Translations under genes and position numbers: made by a program
Notes under the pieces: generated by a model
Database searches by the model: none
What the model saw: the letters and a program-made list of their open reading frames with translations, nothing else
Told to the model about the DNA's origin: nothing
NCBI GenBank assembly: GCA_001002285.1
Contig: LCLX01000001.1
Coordinates: 1-64,000, forward strand
Direction: 5' to 3'
DNA from: Microgenomates group bacterium GW2011_GWC1_46_15
Lineage (GTDB): Bacteria; Patescibacteria; Microgenomatia; UBA1400; UBA12028
DNA: 64,000 nt
In this document: positions 43,326 to 51,200 of the stretch, piece after piece
How the letters are laid out: every line of letters starts with the position of its first letter
How positions within the stretch are numbered: the first letter of the stretch is position 1

Positions 43326-43868
43326 ATGACAGAAAACACACTGATCTTCCAGCTGAAAAAGGGGAGCGCGCAGGCGGTGGAACGGTGGTACGCGGAGTAC
43401 TCCAAACGACTATTCCGTTTTGTTGTGTTAAAAGTGTCAAATACACACGATGCCGAGGAGATTTGCCATGATACGTTTTTATCCTGCCTAGAAAGTCTGC
43501 CGGTGTTCCGCGAAAACTCCTCATTGTGGACGTGGATGTGTTCGGTCGCGCGGCACGAAATTGCTGATTACTTCCGCAAGCGCTACGCAAAAAAATTGTT
43601 ACGCATGGTGCCGTTTAGCGATGCGGTGTTGCCCGAAAGTTATCTTGATATGCATGAAACATCAGATGCAGTGCGCGCCGTTTTACATGCTTTGCCGATC
43701 CGTGACCGCGAACTTCTCATCTTGAAGTATATTGATCGGTTGAGTGTGCAGAACATTGCCAGCAAGCTAAATATGAAGTTTAAGGCTGTTGAGTCGGCGT
43801 TGTTCCGCGCGCGCAAGGCGTTTCAGGCGGTATATGCGCAGCAAGAAGAAAACGTTGAGGAAAAGTAA
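43326..43868 (+). CDS. ECF-type RNA polymerase sigma factor
   Basis: The 180-residue protein has sigma region 2 (AEEICHDTFLSCLESLPVF, then SLWTWMCSVARHEIADYFRKR) and region 4 (LPIRDRELLILKYIDRLSVQ, then IASKLNMKFKAVESALFRAR). It lacks regions 1 and 3, as in ECF sigma factors. ATG 43326 is chosen because TACGGA lies six bases before it; upstream codons are unlike the family. Two small membrane protein genes follow, coupled or nearly coupled, the first of which may be its anti-sigma factor. Confidence 0.88.
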   Translation: MTENTLIFQLKKGSAQAVERWYAEYSKRLFRFVVLKVSNTHDAEEICHDTFLSCLESLPVFRENSSLWTWMCSVARHEIADYFRKRYAKKLLRMVPFSDAVLPESYLDMHETSDAVRAVLHALPIRDRELLILKYIDRLSVQNIASKLNMKFKAVESALFRARKAFQAVYAQQEENVEEK

Positions 43869-43870
43869 AC

Positions 43871-44110
43871 ATGAAATCACACGATAAAACATTTATTCAG
43901 GCGATGCAAAATATCGCAAAAGAACAGAAGGTTTTGATGGAGACTTCACCGTTTCCGCAGTGGTTTGGGCCGGTTAATGCGCTGGTATTAAACCATGCGC
44001 TGGTTACGATTGTGGCATTATCGCTTGGAGTAAGTATGGTTATTTTTGTTCTGTATTTCCGATTTTTCTTTGCATTGGCGGTAGGAATGGCAGGAGGTCT
44101 AGGACTATGA
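43871..44110 (+). CDS. small membrane protein, possible anti-sigma factor
   Basis: The 79-residue protein has a polar N-terminal part of about 35 residues (HDKTFIQAMQNIAKEQKVLM) and hydrophobic helices at about 40-76. It starts two bases after the sigma factor stop, with GAGGAAAAG as ribosome site. Many ECF sigma factors are controlled by a membrane protein encoded next to them, and this is the best candidate here. No zinc-binding anti-sigma motif is seen. Confidence 0.55.
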   Translation: MKSHDKTFIQAMQNIAKEQKVLMETSPFPQWFGPVNALVLNHALVTIVALSLGVSMVIFVLYFRFFFALAVGMAGGLGL

Positions 44111-44424
44111 AAATCAAATTTGTTTCATGGTCCATGGGATACAGTGTTTTTCAGGTCGTGCAAGGATTGTTGATTCACCCATACCAAACGATGCGGCAAG
44201 TGGTCCGCGAGCGCGTTTTTATTTGGTTGAGTTTCTCGCCCGTTTTTTTGTGGATTTTTGGTCTGGCGATTTGGAGGATTCTTGAGGTGTTACTCCTTCG
44301 CGTCATTCCGTATCCCAATGGCTGGATGTTTTTGGCGCTGTGGTTCACCACGGCGATTGGGATGTACCAGGTATTGCTGGCCTATTTGTTGGTGCGCTTT
44401 CTCTCGGTGGCCAGGCCTGAATGA
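44107..44424 (+). CDS. small multi-pass membrane protein (105 aa)
   Basis: I do not recognise this family. Two strong membrane helices (FIWLSFSPVFLWIFGLAIW and WMFLALWFTTAIGMYQVLLA) follow a short amphipathic start. The start overlaps the preceding stop by four bases and has AGGAGG upstream, so it belongs to the sigma factor operon. Confidence 0.55.
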   Translation: MKIKFVSWSMGYSVFQVVQGLLIHPYQTMRQVVRERVFIWLSFSPVFLWIFGLAIWRILEVLLLRVIPYPNGWMFLALWFTTAIGMYQVLLAYLLVRFLSVARPE

Positions 44425-44453
44425 TTTTATCCCCCTTTTGCGACTAACGGTGC

Positions 44454-44783
44454 ATGCCTCCGCAAACAGAACATCTTACACCAGAAGAAGTGGATGTATT
44501 GATTGAGGACTCGATTACGCACTATCCTACCCCTGGTACAGGAGCTGGAGGTGGAACGAGTTCAAGTATTCCAATGTGGCATCGGACAAATTGGGAGCGA
44601 TTACATCTCCCAGGCATGAAGTTCTGTCCAACGTGTCAGGAAAAAGGAGAAAATCCTTTTCGATTAGGAACACGGCGATGTTGTCAGATTTGCGGGACAG
44701 TACTAGAATCTCAGCCACCACAGGAAAGCCAAGCAGTAATGTTGAGCGCGCCCATAATGCGGGCGCTTGTATCGAAAGAATAA
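44454..44783 (+). CDS. small zinc-ribbon protein (109 aa)
   Basis: I do not recognise this family. The N-terminal half is acidic and then Gly/Thr/Ser-rich. The C-terminal half holds a four-Cys zinc ribbon, FCPTCQEKG with a 12-residue spacer and CCQICG. It could bind nucleic acid or a protein partner. It lies three bases before idi and is probably cotranscribed with it. Confidence 0.55.
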   Translation: MPPQTEHLTPEEVDVLIEDSITHYPTPGTGAGGGTSSSIPMWHRTNWERLHLPGMKFCPTCQEKGENPFRLGTRRCCQICGTVLESQPPQESQAVMLSAPIMRALVSKE

Positions 44784-44786
44784 TAT

Positions 44787-45329
44787 ATGGCGACACACCT
44801 CATTCTTGTTGATAAAAACGACAATCAGGTAGGGGCGACTGATGTTTTGGATGCCCACCGTGGTGATGCAAAGCGTCATCGAGCCATTTCCGTGTTTTTA
44901 TTCAACGAAAAAGGCGAACTTCTCATGCAACAGCGAAGCGCAAAAAAAATTGTCGGCGCGCTCCAATGGGCAAATGCGTGTTGTGGAAATGTTCACGATG
45001 GAGAAACACGCGAAGCATGTGCACACTGCCGATTAAAAGAAGAGTTGGGAATCACCGATGTTGTTTTGAAGCCATTGTGCACATTTGAGTATCATGTTCA
45101 GTGCAATCCAAAGTTCAGCGAGTGGGAAATAGACCAAGTGTTTGTCGGGGAGTATGATGGTGCAGTTCAACCGAATCCAGATGAAGTAAAAGCATACGCG
45201 TTTATGAAGATCGCGGATATTGAACGCCAAACAAAGTCGAAAAAAGAAATGTACACGCCGTGGTTCCACATCTTTCTGAAAAACAAAAACGTACACGATG
45301 AAATACAAAGGAGGGCGTATGCCAAATAG
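44787..45329 (+). CDS. idi: isopentenyl-diphosphate delta-isomerase, type 1
   Basis: IDI-1 interconverts isopentenyl and dimethylallyl diphosphate. The 180-residue Nudix-fold enzyme has the catalytic Cys in QWANACCGNVHDGE, the Nudix-like helix EACAHCRLKEELGI and the catalytic Glu in FSEWEIDQVFVGEYDG. His and Glu metal ligands are present. It lies in a cluster with isopentenyl phosphate kinase and uppS, which gives a path from isopentenyl phosphate to undecaprenyl diphosphate. It overlaps the next gene by 11 bases. Confidence 0.9.
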   Translation: MATHLILVDKNDNQVGATDVLDAHRGDAKRHRAISVFLFNEKGELLMQQRSAKKIVGALQWANACCGNVHDGETREACAHCRLKEELGITDVVLKPLCTFEYHVQCNPKFSEWEIDQVFVGEYDGAVQPNPDEVKAYAFMKIADIERQTKSKKEMYTPWFHIFLKNKNVHDEIQRRAYAK

Positions 45330-45588
45330 TGAAGGTGTAAAAATATATGTGTCGATGCGCGGGTTATTGGATAATGATGTACAGCGCGTGTTAACATTTC
45401 TCGCGCCGGATGAGTCGCAAAGAATCATGCACCTCGTTGGCGGCGAAGATGGATATACATATGAGCTTGTCAGCGGAGAAGGGGAGACAGAAACAGATTT
45501 ACAACGGGCGGTTGAAGATTGTTTGAATCGTTTTTCCGGAGTTTCTTATACATTTATCGCAAAACTCGTACAAGAATTTGCGTTTTAA
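45319..45588 (+). CDS. unknown small protein (89 aa)
   Basis: I do not recognise this family. It is a soluble alpha/beta-looking protein (VKIYVSMRGLLDNDVQRVLT, then DGYTYELVSGEGET). ATG 45319 is preferred to the upstream start because a strong AAAGGAGG lies just before it. It overlaps the end of idi and sits between idi and the isopentenyl phosphate kinase gene. Confidence 0.6.
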   Translation: MPNSEGVKIYVSMRGLLDNDVQRVLTFLAPDESQRIMHLVGGEDGYTYELVSGEGETETDLQRAVEDCLNRFSGVSYTFIAKLVQEFAF

Positions 45589-45604
45589 GCGTCATACTCT
45601 ATGT

Positions 45605-46408
45605 ATGAAAAAGAAAAACGTTGTTCTCATCAAACTCGGCGGCTCTATTATCACCAACAAAGATATTCCCATGTCGTTACGGCAGGACGCATTAGATAGA
45701 TTAGTGCATGAAATTGTCCGCGCACGCCAAGAGCAAAAAGACACATTGTTCGTCGTTGGCCACGGCCAGGGGAGTTTTGCCCACGTGCCGGCGGTGAAGT
45801 ATCAAACAATGCAGGGATTTGTGAACGATGAAAGCCCAATGGGTATGGCGATTGTTCAGGACTCTGCGGCTCAACTCAACCGCATCGTTGTCCGCGCGTT
45901 TCTTCAGCAAGGAGTCCCCGCGGTGTCGTTATACCCAAGCAATAGCCTGGTTACGAACGCGCGCAAACCAGTAGCATACTTTACCGATGTATTCGAGCAG
46001 TATCTCCGCCTAGGAATGTTTCCTGTAACGGGCGGTGACGTGATTGCAGATGAAAAACAAGGGTGCACGATTTGGTCCACAGAGGAAGTGTTGTCATTTT
46101 TTGCTCAGCAGTTTGTTAAAAAAGGATGGCACATTACAGGTATTTTTCATATTGTTGAAGTTGATGGCGTGTATGATCTCAACAAGCGCCTGGTTTCAAG
46201 GATCACGTACAAAAATTGGCCAAAAATAAAACAGGCGATTACCTGTACAAAGGGATTTGATGTGACCGGCGGAATGGGATTAAAGGTTGAGGAGTCATTG
46301 GCACTCGCAAAACTCGGGATTCCATCAAATATTCTTTCGGGACTTGTAAAAGACAATGTGTACAACGCTTTGGTTGGAAAACAGTGGAAAGGGACAGAAA
46401 TCCTCTAG
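45605..46408 (+). CDS. isopentenyl phosphate kinase
   Basis: IPK phosphorylates isopentenyl phosphate to isopentenyl diphosphate, the last kinase step of the archaeal-type (alternative) mevalonate route. The 267-residue amino acid kinase fold shows KLGGSIITNK at the start, the catalytic His segment VVGHGQGSFAH near residue 57, VTGGDVIAD, VDGVYDLN and FDVTGGMGLKVEE. The His after the Gly-rich loop separates IPK from glutamate-5-kinases. CATACT lies six bases before ATG 45605. It is followed by uppS. Confidence 0.88.
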   Translation: MKKKNVVLIKLGGSIITNKDIPMSLRQDALDRLVHEIVRARQEQKDTLFVVGHGQGSFAHVPAVKYQTMQGFVNDESPMGMAIVQDSAAQLNRIVVRAFLQQGVPAVSLYPSNSLVTNARKPVAYFTDVFEQYLRLGMFPVTGGDVIADEKQGCTIWSTEEVLSFFAQQFVKKGWHITGIFHIVEVDGVYDLNKRLVSRITYKNWPKIKQAITCTKGFDVTGGMGLKVEESLALAKLGIPSNILSGLVKDNVYNALVGKQWKGTEIL

Positions 46409-46430
46409 AGATTCTGGTACAATACTGCCT

Positions 46431-47135
46431 ATGAACGCCTCGAAAAACACCATAAAACACATCGCCATCATCATGGATGGCAACCGCAGATGGGCAAAAA
46501 AACAGGGGTTGGGTGCAATCAATGGTCACCAGCATGTTGTAGATAATATTATCGAGCCACTCGTTGATCGGTGCATCGAACTCGGGATCAAATACCTCAC
46601 GTTTTGGGCGTTCAGCACAGAAAACTGGGAGCGCGACAAAATGGAGCTGGAAGGCATGATGCAGTTGTTTCGCCACGCATTTGAGCGGAAAGTTGAAGAT
46701 CTGCATAAAAAAGGAGTACGGCTGCAGATTTTAGGTGAAATTGATAAGTTTCCAAAAGACATTGCGGAGCAGGCGAGGCGGTGGGTAGAGATTTCTAAAA
46801 ACAACACAAATATTACTGCGAGTTTTGCGCTCAACTATGGTGGCCGCGACGAAATCACGCGCGCGATCAAAAAGATGGTGCAGCTCAATCCAAGTTTAGT
46901 TGCTAATCAAGTGACCGAACAAAAAATTCAGTCATATCTTGATACCACTGATATGCCTGATCCCGACTTAATTATCCGCCCCGGTGGCCAACTCCGGCTT
47001 TCCGGATTTATGCCATGGCAGGGAGTGTATAGCGAGTTGTACTTCACTGATGTGTTGATGCCTGAGTTTACCGTTGCGGAGTTAGACAAAGCATTAGCTG
47101 ATTTTACCGCGCGCCAAAGACGGTTTGGAAAATAA
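46431..47135 (+). CDS. uppS: undecaprenyl diphosphate synthase (cis-prenyltransferase)
   Basis: UppS builds the C55 carrier lipid used for peptidoglycan and other wall polymers. The 234-residue protein has the catalytic MDGNRRWAKKQGLGAINGH, FWAFSTENWERD and the end motif WQGVYSELYFTDVLMPEF. The substrate loop reads RPGGQLRLSGF, where Gln replaces the usual Glu of RTGGExRxSNF. TACAAT lies seven bases before ATG 46431. It stands alone after the kinase gene, with a 22-base gap. Confidence 0.92.
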   Translation: MNASKNTIKHIAIIMDGNRRWAKKQGLGAINGHQHVVDNIIEPLVDRCIELGIKYLTFWAFSTENWERDKMELEGMMQLFRHAFERKVEDLHKKGVRLQILGEIDKFPKDIAEQARRWVEISKNNTNITASFALNYGGRDEITRAIKKMVQLNPSLVANQVTEQKIQSYLDTTDMPDPDLIIRPGGQLRLSGFMPWQGVYSELYFTDVLMPEFTVAELDKALADFTARQRRFGK

Positions 47136-47168
47136 CACCAGGCGTTTTGAGTTTCTCCAAGCAGATAT

Positions 47169-47531
47169 TTACCCAAGAATGGTAATGCCGAACACAATTT
47201 GAAGAAGTTGTGCAATCCAGTACGATGCGAAAAGAAGAACAAATCCGATGACCGCTGCCGTCATGCGCTGCTTTCCCGCTTCTTGTGATTTTGGTTCCGC
47301 TGCACCAGTGAGCATTTCGAACCCACCCCAAATGAACATGAGAAAAAGGATAATCCCGCCAAAAGTGAGAAGGTACGGAAGGAGCGCAGAAAGAATGCCG
47401 CCGGGGGTATCAAGACCTTCCTTGAGGCCAATCGCGCCTTCGATGGTAGACATAATTTCGGAAGTTGCTCCGCCAGAACTTCTCCCAAAAGGATTTGCCC
47501 CGCCATTTTGTGCAAGAAGCATACCAATCAT
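47169..47531 (-). CDS. pilin-like two-helix protein
   Basis: The 120-residue protein has a Gly/Ser-rich N-terminus and helices at about 50-75 (LLPYLLTFGGIILFLMFIWG) and 90-115 (MTAAVIGFVLLFASYWIAQL), with the loop MLTGAAEPKSQEAGKQR. It resembles the first gene of the array at 41.2-41.5 kb (ASYWI.Q..QI ending). GAGGG lies before the ATG, 10 bases after the stop of the Cys-rich pilin-like gene, so the two form an operon. Confidence 0.68.
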   Translation of the reverse strand: MIGMLLAQNGGANPFGRSSGGATSEIMSTIEGAIGLKEGLDTPGGILSALLPYLLTFGGIILFLMFIWGGFEMLTGAAEPKSQEAGKQRMTAAVIGFVLLFASYWIAQLLQIVFGITILG

Positions 47532-47541
47532 ATGACGACCC

Positions 47542-48297
47542 TCAAAATCCTGGGATCTGCAACACCGTGATCCCTATTGTTTTTAATAGTACCATCGAAA
47601 AGATGATGAAGAGTAACCCGCTTACCGCCGCGGTAATTTTATTCTTCGCTTCTTCCGTCGCTTTTGGGTCACCTTTGCTTGTTGTAAGTTGAAAAGCGGC
47701 CGCCAACGTCTTGAGGAGTACGATGCCCCCGCCCATGCTAAGTGCGAGGCGGACAAAGGCGGTGAGGATTCCATTTGAGTCTGTTGGAATGCAACCGATC
47801 GCGGTCCAAACACCATCTTTATTTGAACAATTTTCACACTGGATTCTTGCAGTATCGTCGGAAACCCGGGCACAGAGTTTAAAAGAGGGGGTATTCCATG
47901 TCAATGGATCTTCGGTTTTGTATAGACACACAAAAGATCCATCTGCCGTTTCTTTTGGGATTGTATTTGCGTCACGACAGTGCTGGCTTCGGAGTCTTGT
48001 GACTTCATACCTAAAACACGCTGGTTGTCCGTGCTCACCGCAATCCGGATTTGGAGAGCATGTACATACCCCGATTGCGCCAACTCCGAGACATATTTTT
48101 GTGTCTGGTATTTCTGTTGGATCTGTACATATGGCAACACACCCAAATGGTCCGCAGTTCGGGAGACCTGATAATCCACAAATATTAACGCCGAGACATG
48201 AAGACGCTTCTACTGGGGAGAGGTGACCTGAACGGAGGAAAAGTAGAGATGTTGCGAACATGGAAACGACAAACAAAATAAATGTATTCACTTTCAT
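47542..48297 (-). CDS. Cys-rich exported protein with C-terminal pilin-like helices
   Basis: The 251-residue protein has a signal peptide (VNTFILFVVSMFATSLLFLR), an extracytoplasmic region of about 140 residues with 16 Cys residues, and a C-terminal pair of helices with the loop QLTTSKGDPKATEEAKNK typical of the pilin-like family here. The even Cys number suggests disulfide bonds, so it may be a capped or tip-like pilin. TAAAAT lies nine bases before the ATG. It is first in an operon with the pilin-like gene ending at 47169. Confidence 0.68.
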   Translation of the reverse strand: MKVNTFILFVVSMFATSLLFLRSGHLSPVEASSCLGVNICGLSGLPNCGPFGCVAICTDPTEIPDTKICLGVGAIGVCTCSPNPDCGEHGQPACFRYEVTRLRSQHCRDANTIPKETADGSFVCLYKTEDPLTWNTPSFKLCARVSDDTARIQCENCSNKDGVWTAIGCIPTDSNGILTAFVRLALSMGGGIVLLKTLAAAFQLTTSKGDPKATEEAKNKITAAVSGLLFIIFSMVLLKTIGITVLQIPGF

Positions 48298-48360
48298 ACT
48301 TTTCGTATTTTACAATGAAAAAGACAGACATACTACAAGATATTATGTTACCCTTACTTT

Positions 48361-50118
48361 ATGTCGCCCACTTTTCGCACACTCATTGTTTTGCTCGCAC
48401 TCGTTCTGTCTTTTACCCTCGTTTATTCTGTCTCTTTTGCTCTCGACTGTGCTGGCGACTCTACATGCGTAAGTATCCAACAAGATATTGATAAACTTGC
48501 TGAAGATCTCAGGCTTAGTGTCAACGCAACCACCCCTTTAGAAAAACAAGTCGCCGGTCTTACGTCGCGCATCAACGCGGCACAGGCGGAAATCAACAAG
48601 GCAAAGAAACAAGCGGATACACTTGCGCGCGGGATCCAAGACCGCGAACAAAGCTTAGCTGAGCAATACGCAATCTTTAAGCAACGTGTGCGCGATCGGT
48701 ACAAGCGAGAAAAAACATTCTCGCCACTCACATTGCTTTTTTCTTCAAGTACGGCGACTGAGTTTACCCGGCAGATTGGGTATTGGGAAACGCTGGAACG
48801 ACGAGATCAATCTATCATCCAGTCGGTTGGTGAGGAAATTCTGCAGTTGGAAACGGATAAGAAAACGTTGGAAGTAAAACAAGGACAGTTGGCCGAGCTT
48901 CAAAAAAATCTGGACAAGCAAGCGGCGTTTTTTAAAGGAGAAATTTCAAAAGCAAAAGCATATCAAGCTGAGTTGAGTGGGAAAATCGCGGTGCTTTCTG
49001 CCCGCCAGCAGGAAATTTTATCTGAGAAAACCGGAACGTTTCAAACTACGGTTGGTGACGTACCGCTGGCCGATGACTTTAACGCATCGCCGGCGTACAA
49101 CCCCGGGTTTAGTCCTGCATTCGCAGCGTTTTCGTTTGGTGCTCCACACTTTAAAGGTATGAGTCAGTACGGAGCGTACGGTCGTGCGAAGTCGGGCCAA
49201 AACGAAGAGGATATTTTGAAAGCCTACTATGGCAACGTGCGGATCGAAACTGTAGATACGGGCGGCAACATCAATACATCGTCCGGGAGCATGAATATCG
49301 AAGACCGCTATCTCATGGGCATTGCTGAGATGCCGTCGTCCTGGGACGCAAATAATCTCGCCGCGCTCAAAGCACAGGCCATTGCCGCGCGGTCATACGG
49401 TTTGGCGTACGTTGGGTGGCGGATGGGAAGCAGAAGCGTCAAAAGTTCCATTTGCACATCAGAAAACTGCCAAGTATGGAGTTCAAGTAAGGCAAGCAGT
49501 GCGCCGGATAACTGGAAGCGCGCAGTCCAAGAAACACGTGGGAAAATTGTAGTGAGCAACGCGTCTGGTGAAATTGTGAATACTTGGTATGCGTCAACAT
49601 CCGGTGGCTATCAGGAAAGCTACTCGAGTCTTGGTCACTCGACCCCGGGCTTTTGGGACACAAAGAACGGCAGAAGCGGGTGGACAAGCGACGCATACGA
49701 AAAAATTGGCGGAAGCCCATGGTTTTACAAAGCGTGGTACAAGTCGCGGTCCGGCGATGCGTGTGGTCGGTCGCACCCCTGGCTTACACAAGAAGAAATG
49801 GCGGATGTCTTGAATGCTTGGGTGGTTTTGCAAGCAGGTTCGGATGACCGCGTTTCACCGCTTGGCGGATGTTGGGGTGGTAGTCCGTACTCTATTGATG
49901 AGCTCCGCAACAAGGCCAACGAAAAAGGCGGGGCGTTTACATCGGTTTCAAATGTTTCGATTGAGTACAGCGAAGGTGGATACACCGCCAACGTGCGGTT
50001 TAGCACAAATAAGGGGGATGTCAGCATTTCCGGGGCAGAGTTTAAGAAAGCATTTAACTTGCGTGCGCCCGGAAGAATTAGCTTGAAGAGTGGCCTTTTT
50101 TCGATCGAGAAGCGGTAA
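48361..50118 (+). CDS. exported coiled-coil protein with SpoIID/LytB domain
   Basis: SpoIID domains are lytic transglycosylases that cut denuded peptidoglycan glycan strands. The 585-residue protein has a signal peptide (TLIVLLALVLSFTLVYSVSFA), a long coiled coil at about residues 40-230 like those of EnvC-type wall proteins, and the SpoIID domain from about 260. The catalytic Glu is expected in GIAEMPSSWDANNLAALKAQ, followed by AIAARSYGLAYV. Conserved Cys pairs are present. The coiled coil may hold the enzyme at the septum or at an export site. A TATGTT hexamer lies about eleven bases before the ATG. Confidence 0.85.
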   Translation: MSPTFRTLIVLLALVLSFTLVYSVSFALDCAGDSTCVSIQQDIDKLAEDLRLSVNATTPLEKQVAGLTSRINAAQAEINKAKKQADTLARGIQDREQSLAEQYAIFKQRVRDRYKREKTFSPLTLLFSSSTATEFTRQIGYWETLERRDQSIIQSVGEEILQLETDKKTLEVKQGQLAELQKNLDKQAAFFKGEISKAKAYQAELSGKIAVLSARQQEILSEKTGTFQTTVGDVPLADDFNASPAYNPGFSPAFAAFSFGAPHFKGMSQYGAYGRAKSGQNEEDILKAYYGNVRIETVDTGGNINTSSGSMNIEDRYLMGIAEMPSSWDANNLAALKAQAIAARSYGLAYVGWRMGSRSVKSSICTSENCQVWSSSKASSAPDNWKRAVQETRGKIVVSNASGEIVNTWYASTSGGYQESYSSLGHSTPGFWDTKNGRSGWTSDAYEKIGGSPWFYKAWYKSRSGDACGRSHPWLTQEEMADVLNAWVVLQAGSDDRVSPLGGCWGGSPYSIDELRNKANEKGGAFTSVSNVSIEYSEGGYTANVRFSTNKGDVSISGAEFKKAFNLRAPGRISLKSGLFSIEKR

Positions 50119-50172
50119 CTCGCCACGAGCGCTGTAAGATTTGGACTTTCCACCTCATGGTACAATATCCTC

Positions 50173-50931
50173 ATGTCACCGGAAATTTTCAACGCAAAAA
50201 CAGCAAGAGCGGGAACACATTCCCAGAAAAAGATCGGGACTTCAACAACCACCCCGCAGTTTCACCCCCACGCTCAACAGCAACCTCAGTCCCACTCCCA
50301 ACCTCAGCACCCTCACCATCACCGCAGAGCCGAGGACTACAGTACAATCATCGCTTCTCACAAACCAAGCACAAACTCGCTCGCCTCGTTTGCAATCCGT
50401 CCAGCAGGAGTAACGTTTGACTCCCAAGAACCCGATGAAGAAGTGCTTCTTTTCCTCCGTCAGCACATCATTATCAACATTCCTTGGCTTATTGCCGTAG
50501 CACTCATGATTATCACACCGCTCATTCTTCTTCCGTTCTTTTCTCCATTCAAATCAATTCCATGGAACTTTCAGTTTGTGCTCGTGTTGTCGTGGTACTT
50601 GCTCACCGCCGGCTTTGCGATCGAAAAAATTCTGATGTGGTTGTTTAATTCCTTTATCATTACCGATGAACGCATGGTGGACATTGATCTCTACTCGCTT
50701 ATTTTTAAAGAGGCAAACTACGCTCAGATCGATAAAATTCAGGATGTAACCGTCAAAACCGGTGGTGCGCTCAACTCACTGTTAGACGTTGGTGATGTAT
50801 TTGTGCAAACCGCCAGTGAAGTTCCGGAGTTTATATTTGATAACATTTATCATCCTACAAAAGTTGCGAAACTCCTCAACGAACTCATGATCGAAGAACA
50901 CCGCGAAGAGTTAGAGGGGAGGGTCAGATGA
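50173..50931 (+). CDS. bacterial PH domain (YdbS-like) membrane protein
   Basis: The 252-residue protein starts with about 80 residues rich in His, Gln, Pro and Ser. Two membrane helices follow (LIAVALMIITPLILLPFF and FVLVLSWYLLTAGFAIEKIL), then a bacterial PH domain with FIITDERMVDIDLYSLIFKE and YAQIDKIQDVTVK. The His-rich part could bind metal. TACAAT at 50161-50166 lies exactly six bases before the ATG. It overlaps the next gene by four bases. Confidence 0.8.
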   Translation: MSPEIFNAKTARAGTHSQKKIGTSTTTPQFHPHAQQQPQSHSQPQHPHHHRRAEDYSTIIASHKPSTNSLASFAIRPAGVTFDSQEPDEEVLLFLRQHIIINIPWLIAVALMIITPLILLPFFSPFKSIPWNFQFVLVLSWYLLTAGFAIEKILMWLFNSFIITDERMVDIDLYSLIFKEANYAQIDKIQDVTVKTGGALNSLLDVGDVFVQTASEVPEFIFDNIYHPTKVAKLLNELMIEEHREELEGRVR

Positions 50932-51188
50932 ATCAGCTCCCAGTCAGCCAATTTGTTTCTTTTTTCTCGAATCCACAGAACGCAACAAGCGCGGTGTTGG
51001 GCACCATGAAAATCCTCATCGTGCTTGTTCTTTCACTCTATCTCGTGTTTGGCGTTGTTATTCTCCGCCAAATTTCACTGATGACAAAAACGGTAGACAC
51101 CCCGCTTACCCCCAAGATCAAGTTTCTTGGATATATCCACATGATTTTTTCAATCCTCGTATGGTTATGCGCGATTGTATTATTGTAG
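50928..51188 (+). CDS. small two-helix membrane protein (86 aa)
   Basis: The function is unknown. Two membrane helices (TMKILIVLVLSLYLVFGVVI and GYIHMIFSILVWLCAIVLL) are joined by a polar loop. The ATG overlaps the stop of the PH-domain gene and is preceded by GGGAGGG, so both are made together. Confidence 0.6.
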   Translation: MNQLPVSQFVSFFSNPQNATSAVLGTMKILIVLVLSLYLVFGVVILRQISLMTKTVDTPLTPKIKFLGYIHMIFSILVWLCAIVLL

Positions 51189-51200
51189 TATGATGCGTTT

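Noticed and set aside
43270..43590. Longer N-terminus for the PilN-like protein
   Set aside because: The extra codons run across the sigma factor gene on the other strand, and the -10 element and family start support ATG 43269.
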